DNA of 28,752 bases from JABFRJ01 sp033812735 (lineage in GTDB: Bacteria > Pseudomonadota > Alphaproteobacteria > Rhizobiales > Hyphomicrobiaceae): NCBI GenBank assembly GCA_033812735.1, contig JAPXTA010000060.1, positions 1 through 28,752 on the forward strand, in the 5' to 3' direction. Below, piece by piece: positions 24,737 through 28,752 of this stretch. Both the position numbers and the translations under genes were made by a program. Position 1 is the stretch's first letter. Every line of letters starts with the position of its first letter. Under the pieces are notes generated by a model, which was not told the origin of the DNA, did no database searches, and saw only the letters and a program-made list of their open reading frames with translations.

Positions 24737-25166
24737 GCGTGGTTGCCTTTCTAAAACGCCACGACCCCGCCGGATGGCAGGTTCATGGCCTCGGGTTGTC
24801 CGTCCGGCGCATAGCCTCTGTTAAGCCTGAGAAAGGCCCACCAGAACCCAAGAGAGCGAAGACACCGGGGAGCAAGGAAAAACCATTAAGCCGATCAATG
24901 GCTTGTGGTGTTCTTGCAGCTACCGCGCTATCCCGACGAGCGAATTCGCCAATACAACACGGCCCCATTCAGCCTCCAACCGGAGCAGGGTTCGCGGGTT
25001 ATACGTGAAATCGCGGGGAGCGCAAGGGTCCCGGATGACTGCCGATATGGGTGTTTCGTCGTCTTTTCCTCATCGGATCGCCTTTGCAAAGCCGCTGGTT
25101 TCGGTCATTGATCGTCGCGATGCGCCTCAATTGGGGCGCCAAGCAAAATCGAGGAGGACCGTACTG
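24737..25166. other. Intergenic region between rpsF and tctC
   Basis: These 430 bp separate two divergent operons and contain no gene I can support. Next to rpsF is the leader candidate described separately. Towards tctC there is a palindrome CTTTGCAAAG (25082-25091) and a strong GAGGAGG ribosome-binding site (25151-25157). Promoters must be present, but I could not call a -35/-10 pair with confidence. The open frames seen here on the plus strand have no ribosome-binding site or family resemblance. Confidence 0.5.
24768..24809 (-). promoter_or_regulatory. Candidate S6:S18-type leader hairpin upstream of rpsF
   Basis: On the minus strand a 7-bp stem (24803-24809 with 24768-24774, CGCCGGA and TCCGGCG) encloses an inner hairpin GGC...GCC with a CCGA directly before it. 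It lies about 30 nt before the rpsF start. A bulged CCG next to a hairpin is the known layout of the autoregulatory S6:S18-binding leader. The match is by eye only; no covariation was tested. Confidence 0.35.
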
Positions 25167-26150
25167 ATGACTGACCGTCGCACCGTACTGAAAGGCACTC
25201 TTGCAGCTGGATCTGCTGCGCTGATGCCGCTCGCGTGGAGCACTGGCGCGAGTGCGCAGGCTCTCAATGCCTTGCAGATTTTCGTGCCAGCGGCTCCCGG
25301 CGGCGGTTGGGATTCGACCGCCCGCACGATGGAAATGGCGATGAAGACCGACGGCATCGTCAAGGACTTCAAGTTCGAGCACGCGCCGGGCGCTGGCGGT
25401 GCCGTTGGCCTGCCGAAGTTCCTGTCGTCGAAGAAGGGGCAGGCGGATGCGCTGCTGGTCGGCGGCATGGTCATGGTCGGCGCGCTGATCGCCAACAAGT
25501 CGCCGGTGTCGATGAAGGACATGGCGCCGATCGCACGTTTGACCGGCGAGGCCGAAGTGGTGGTCGTTCCGGCTGACAGCAAGCTGAAGACGATGAAGGA
25601 CTGGGCTGACGCCTTCAAGGCAGATCCGGGCAAGATGTCGGTCGCAGGCGGTTCGGCTGGCGGCACCGATCACATCCTCGCAGGCATGATCGCCAAGGCG
25701 CTCGGTAAGGAAGCCAAAGCGGTAAGCTACGTCGCGTTCGCGGGTGGCGGTCCGGCTACGGCTGCCATCCTCGGCAACCAGGTCGCGTGCGGCGTATCGG
25801 GCTATGGCGAATTTGCCGAGCACATCAAGGCAGGCAAGATGCGCGCTCTCGCGATCTCGAGCGACAAGCGCATTCCTGGCATTGACGTGCCGACGCTGAA
25901 GGAGAGCGGCATCGACGTCGAGCTGTTCAACTGGCGCGGTGTGTTTGGTGCGCCCGGCATCACCGCCGAACAGCAGAACGCGCTCGCAAGCGTCGTCAAG
26001 AAGATGGTTGAAGGCCCGACGTGGCAGGCCGAGCTGAAGAAGAAGGATTGGACCTCGATCCCGCTCTATGGCGCCGACTACGGCAAGTACTTGGATGCCG
26101 AGATCACGCGCATCACCGGCATTCTCAAGGATCTCGGTCTCGCAAGCTGA
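25167..26150 (+). CDS. tctC: Tripartite tricarboxylate transporter substrate-binding protein
   Basis: This 327-residue periplasmic binding protein belongs to the TctC/Bug family, which captures citrate or other carboxylates for the TctAB membrane pair. The signal peptide has a twin-arginine-like start (TDRRTVLKGTLAAGSAALM, then ASAQ), so Tat export is possible. Family elements are FVPAAPGGGWDSTARTM, the APGAGGAVG loop, the segment KMSVAGGSAGGTDHILAGM and FNWRGVFGAPGIT. The start follows GAGGAGGACC. A strong terminator ends the gene, so it is transcribed separately from the tctB-tctA genes 2 kb further on. High tctC expression as a single gene is a plausible consequence. Confidence 0.93.
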   Translation: MTDRRTVLKGTLAAGSAALMPLAWSTGASAQALNALQIFVPAAPGGGWDSTARTMEMAMKTDGIVKDFKFEHAPGAGGAVGLPKFLSSKKGQADALLVGGMVMVGALIANKSPVSMKDMAPIARLTGEAEVVVVPADSKLKTMKDWADAFKADPGKMSVAGGSAGGTDHILAGMIAKALGKEAKAVSYVAFAGGGPATAAILGNQVACGVSGYGEFAEHIKAGKMRALAISSDKRIPGIDVPTLKESGIDVELFNWRGVFGAPGITAEQQNALASVVKKMVEGPTWQAELKKKDWTSIPLYGADYGKYLDAEITRITGILKDLGLAS

Positions 26151-26174
26151 TGTGAGCTTCGGCTCGTAAAACAG

Positions 26175-26205
26175 GGGCCTGTCGCGCAAGCGGCGGGCCC
26201 TTTTT
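26175..26205 (+). terminator. Rho-independent terminator after tctC
   Basis: An 11-bp stem (26175-26185 with 26190-26200, two T-G wobbles) closes a GCAA tetraloop and is followed by TTTTT. It lies 24 bp after the tctC stop and is the best terminator in the window. Confidence 0.93.
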
Positions 26206-26284
26206 CAATAGTGCGGTTCGGAAGGCCTTCATCGGATCAACGGGGCAATGTATGCTTCGGAACTCAAGTTATTTATGGGGCACC

Positions 26285-27055
26285 ATGCGTCTTGTTTTTG
26301 CGTTATTGCTTGGGGTCTTGCTAGCGCCCATCGCCGAGGCGCGCGCCGAGGCGTCCGGTCCTGACTATTGGGCTGTCGTTGGCGTGCCTACGGGAGATAC
26401 TTTGAACATTCACGTGCGTTCGAGCGCGCGTAGCAAGACCATTGGCGCCATACCGTACGATGCGACGGGCTTGAAGAACCTCGGCTGTACGGGTGGGCCG
26501 ACGTTTCAGCAGTGGAGCCGGATGGGCGAGGCGGAGCGTGCGAGGGCCGCACGCGCACGCTGGTGCCGCATCGACTATGGCGGCACTCGCGGCTGGGTCG
26601 CGGGGCGGTTCCTGAAGGAGGGTGCAGCGGCGGGGGCAGGGCCAGCCGTGGCGCCAACCTACGTGAAGGCATGGACGATCAACTGTCCGGCGAGTGGCTG
26701 CGTGCTCGAACAGTTGAGCGTGGGCGCGAACCGGCCAACGCTGCTGCGGCTCGTGCCACGCGAAGGAAGTAACGCGGAAATCACGATCGAGCGGGCGGGG
26801 ATGGCGCGGCGCGGGACGCTGACCGTCTACATGGATGGCGAGACGATCTCGGTAGGGCCAATTGCGCCGCTGGCAACAAAGGGGGCGGGCCGGCTGGTCA
26901 TGACTCCGGATGACATCACCCAAGGTCTTATGAAGCAGATGGCGCGCCACAAAAACATGGTGCTCAGTTTTCCGGGCGAGGAGCGTGGGGCTGAATACCA
27001 TCTCGATGATTTTGATGCGGCATGGCGGCAGGTTTTAGCGCGCGCCAAACGTTGA
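26285..27055 (+). CDS. Exported SH3-domain protein (IalB-like C-terminal part possible)
   Basis: This protein of about 256 residues has a signal peptide (MRLVFALLLGVLLAPIAEARA). Residues 28-115 look like a bacterial SH3 domain: TLNIHVRSSARSKTIGAIPYDATG, then WCRIDYGGTRGWVAGRFL. The second half (WTINCPASGCVLEQLSV, then MARRGTLTVYMDGETISVGPI) resembles the IalB-type beta domain, a weaker call. Such proteins act in the periplasm or at the cell wall. The start could also be the ATG at 26252, but the inner ATG gives a standard signal peptide. The broken L,D-transpeptidase gene follows after 37 bp, suggesting a shared cell-wall role. Confidence 0.75.
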   Translation: MRLVFALLLGVLLAPIAEARAEASGPDYWAVVGVPTGDTLNIHVRSSARSKTIGAIPYDATGLKNLGCTGGPTFQQWSRMGEAERARAARARWCRIDYGGTRGWVAGRFLKEGAAAGAGPAVAPTYVKAWTINCPASGCVLEQLSVGANRPTLLRLVPREGSNAEITIERAGMARRGTLTVYMDGETISVGPIAPLATKGAGRLVMTPDDITQGLMKQMARHKNMVLSFPGEERGAEYHLDDFDAAWRQVLARAKR

Positions 27056-27092
27056 GCGAGCGCCGTGTGTGCGTGCTGGGAGACTTACTGGA

Positions 27093-28103
27093 ATGATCAC
27101 GAGACGCGCTGCCGTCGGTGCCGGGCTGGTTGGCGTTGCTGCGCTGGCTGCAACTCCGCTTCGTGCGGCGCGCTTTGAATCCGGCGCCAAGTTGAAGCCC
27201 GGAGAATTCGTTTGGGAGCCCGCGAGGTCGCCAGAGGGACCTGTCGTGCTGATCGTGTCGATCCCCGAGCAGATCGTGCACGTCTACAGGAACGGCGTCG
27301 AAATCGGGATTTCGTCGTGCTCGACGGGCAAGCCGGGCCATCGCACCCCGACCGGCGTTTTCACGATCCTCTAAAAGCAGCGCCAGCATGTGTCCTCGAT
27401 CTACAAGGGCGCGCAGATGCCGAACATGGAGCGGCTGACGTGGGGCGGCATTGCCCTCCATGCCGGTAACCTGCCGGGCTACCCGGCCTCACATGGCTGT
27501 ATCCGCCTGCCGATGAAGTTTTCAGCGATGTTGTTCGAGGTGACCCATCTCGGCGTCGTCGTGATCATTGCGGACGAGCGCACGCAGCCTGCGAATGTCG
27601 TGCATCCCGGTCTGCTCTTGTCGCGGGCAGCCGATACGGAAGCGCGCGCGCTCGCCGCGGCGGTTGGGCGCAAGAAGGCGCATTCGGCCTGGGATGCGAC
27701 GGTTTCCTATCCGGTGTCATCGGTCGTCATTTCACGCGCGGACGGTCGGGCCTACGTCGTACAGGATGGCGTGCAGGCTGGAACCTATCCGGTATCGATC
27801 GCCACACCCGCAAGGCCGATCGGCACGCACGTCTACTCGCTGGTCGGCCCGGCGGCCGATGGCAGCGGGCTTTCGTGGTTGTCATTCGGGGTCGGGCGGC
27901 GGCCAAGCGAGGCGCACATTATTCAGTGGCGCGGCGACGATGCGATGCGCCGCATCCGCTTCTACAACGAGCAGCACGCGCTGCAGATTGCCGGGACCTT
28001 CCATCCCGGGACGACGCTTACGATTACCGATGCGTCGGCGCCGAAATCGAGCCGGACAGCGCCCGGCGACTTTTCGGTCATCGCGTCCGATCCGAGCCTC
28101 TGA
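27093..28103 (+). pseudogene. L,D-transpeptidase (YkuD domain) interrupted by an in-frame stop
   Basis: The frame encodes about 336 residues of an exported L,D-transpeptidase, an enzyme that cross-links peptidoglycan between diaminopimelate residues. The N-terminus has a Tat-like signal (MITRRAAVGAGLVG). The YkuD domain starts with VLIVSIPEQIVHVYRNGVEI and the TGKPGHRTPTGVFTIL segment. Codon 94 is TAA (27372-27374). The same frame then runs on unbroken with KQRQHVSSIYKGAQMPNMERL, GGIALHAG and the catalytic SHGCIRLP (Cys about 136) to a normal end. One base change from CAA or GAA would explain the stop. The upstream piece lacks the catalytic Cys and the downstream piece lacks a signal peptide and half the domain. 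It is either a recent pseudogene or a sequencing or assembly error. Confidence 0.85.
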
Positions 28104-28129
28104 AAGCATTTCGCGCCGTAGCGCTTGGT

Positions 28130-28173
28130 TCTCCCCCGACTCTTGGACTAGGGTTTGGAAAAACCTGGGGAGA
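28130..28173 (+). promoter_or_regulatory. Candidate hairpin sequestering the tctB ribosome-binding site
   Basis: TCTCCCC (28130-28136) can pair with GGGGAGA (28167-28173), which includes the tctB Shine-Dalgarno. Between them a 5-bp hairpin GGTTT/AAACC (28152-28156 with 28161-28165) is capped by a GGAA tetraloop. This could limit translation of tctB. Seen by eye only. Confidence 0.35.
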
Positions 28174-28181
28174 GGCGTCGG

Positions 28182-28661
28182 ATGGCTGGGCAGGAGAGGT
28201 CAGGCGTTGCCTGGCAGGATACGGCGGTCGGACTTGGCGTCCTCGCACTGGCCGGCATTGTCGCGTGGCAGACGATGGCGATCCCGGAAAATGCCGTTTA
28301 TGCCAAGGTCGGACCGAAGGTGTTTCCGTGGATCTCCGCGGCGCTGCTCGCGATCATGGGCGCGATACTAACGCTCGAAGGGCTGCGGGGCGGCTGGGAC
28401 CATGAGGAGGTGAGCGACGTCGATTGGCGGTCGCTCGGCTGGCTCGGCGCCGGACTCCTGGTCAACGTCGTGCTGATCTCGTCCGCTGGCTTCATCATCG
28501 CGGGGACGATCCTGTTCGTGTGTACCGCGCGGGCGTTCGGCAGCGACAAGCCGTTGCGCGACGCGCTGATCGGCTTCGTTCTCGGGGTCGTTTCGTACGT
28601 CGGATTCGACCGCGTGCTCGGCTACAAGATCGGTGCCGGTTTGGTCGAGGGGTTGCTGTAA
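28182..28661 (+). CDS. tctB: Tripartite tricarboxylate transporter small membrane subunit
   Basis: This 159-residue membrane protein has four predicted helices (TAVGLGVLALAGIVAWQTM, VFPWISAALLAIMGAILTL, SLGWLGAGLLVNVVLISSAG and IGFVLGVVSYVGFDRVLGY). These features, including the AKVGPKVFPWISA element after helix 1, fit TctB, the small membrane subunit of the TTT carrier. GGGGAGAGG lies before the ATG. Its stop overlaps the start of tctA (TAATG), giving coupled translation. The matching tctC is 2 kb upstream behind a terminator and two unrelated genes. Confidence 0.9.
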   Translation: MAGQERSGVAWQDTAVGLGVLALAGIVAWQTMAIPENAVYAKVGPKVFPWISAALLAIMGAILTLEGLRGGWDHEEVSDVDWRSLGWLGAGLLVNVVLISSAGFIIAGTILFVCTARAFGSDKPLRDALIGFVLGVVSYVGFDRVLGYKIGAGLVEGLL

Positions 28662-28729
28662 TGGATACGCTGCAACAACTCGCTCACGGCTTTGCCGTCG
28701 CGCTGACCCCGATCAATCTGATGTGGTGC
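28661..28729 (+). CDS. tctA: Tripartite tricarboxylate transporter large membrane subunit, N-terminal fragment
   Basis: Only the first 23 codons are present before the contig end. The sequence MDTLQQLAHGFAVALTPINL is the typical TctA N-terminus, which leads into the first membrane helix of a protein of about 500 residues. Codons after 28729 come from sequencing adapter and should be ignored. It overlaps the tctB stop by one base. Confidence 0.82.
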
Positions 28730-28752
28730 CTGTCTCTTATACACATCTGACG
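28730..28752. other. Sequencing adapter (Nextera / Tn5 mosaic end), not genomic
   Basis: The bases CTGTCTCTTATACACATCT are the exact complement of the synthetic Tn5 mosaic end used in Nextera libraries, and the last four bases GACG match the start of the read-1 adapter that follows it. This is untrimmed adapter at the end of the contig. Confidence 0.97.

Noticed and set aside
24739..25008. An 89-codon gene between rpsF and tctC on the plus strand
   Set aside because: No ribosome-binding site, atypical composition and no recognisable features; it overlaps the rpsF leader.
27372..27392. Programmed stop-codon recoding in the L,D-transpeptidase
   Set aside because: No frameshift site or evident stimulatory structure was seen after the TAA; a simple nonsense change or base-call error is more likely.
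28730..28748. A Tn5/IS50 transposon end
   Set aside because: The sequence equals the synthetic mosaic end, not the natural IS50 outer or inner end, and it is followed by the library adapter tail at the very contig end.

Overview
The window reads as a chromosomal segment of an alphaproteobacterium, most likely from the Hyphomicrobiales (Bradyrhizobiaceae/Xanthobacteraceae-like). The basis is high GC coding sequence, the order rpsF-rpsR-DUF2232-rplI with a long charged tail on S6, and many solute-uptake and catabolic genes. That placement is an inference from gene content and has not been tested by phylogeny. I see no rRNA, tRNA, CRISPR array, insertion sequence, phage gene or integrase. The last 23 bases are not genomic: they match the Nextera/Tn5 mosaic-end sequencing adapter, so the contig ends at about 28729.

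Layout. (1) 36-5342, minus strand: a peptide/nickel-type ABC importer operon with two permeases, two ATPases and the binding protein last. (2) 5618-5911: a small exported glycine-rich protein with a strong terminator. (3) 5974-7392, minus: malonyl-CoA decarboxylase, divergent from an AHL-lactonase-family metallo-hydrolase (7560) and a hotdog thioesterase (8399). (4) 8988-9335: a small secreted cysteine-containing protein, convergent with a DUF937 protein (9424-10254). (5) 10332-14294: a divergent exopolysaccharide pair, a polyprenyl-phosphate sugar transferase and a Wzz/GNVR co-polymerase whose kinase-like domain lacks the Walker A lysine. (6) 14365-18875: a co-directional catabolic module of a COG0402 deaminase (8-oxoguanine deaminase type), two overlapping AEC carriers and a stand-alone FAD monooxygenase.

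(7) 18886-20697, minus: an ABC-F ATPase (Uup type), divergent from a PNPOx-fold protein and a class III sirtuin that keeps the Tyr/Arg acyl-pocket pair. (8) 22238-24736, minus: rpsF-rpsR-DUF2232-rplI, with a possible S6:S18-type leader and a perfect 28-nt palindrome after rpsR. (9) 25167-28729: a tripartite tricarboxylate transporter (TTT) whose tctC is separated from tctB-tctA by an SH3-domain protein and an L,D-transpeptidase gene interrupted by an in-frame TAA.

How the parts fit. The Dpp-like importer, the TTT system and the AEC pair give broad uptake or export of peptides and organic acids. The deaminase/AEC/monooxygenase set looks like a small degradative operon of unknown substrate and is the best candidate for undescribed biology here. 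Malonyl-CoA decarboxylase and the sirtuin both bear on acyl-CoA and acyl-lysine status, but they lie about 14 kb apart, so any link is speculative. No large novel defence or mobile system is visible.
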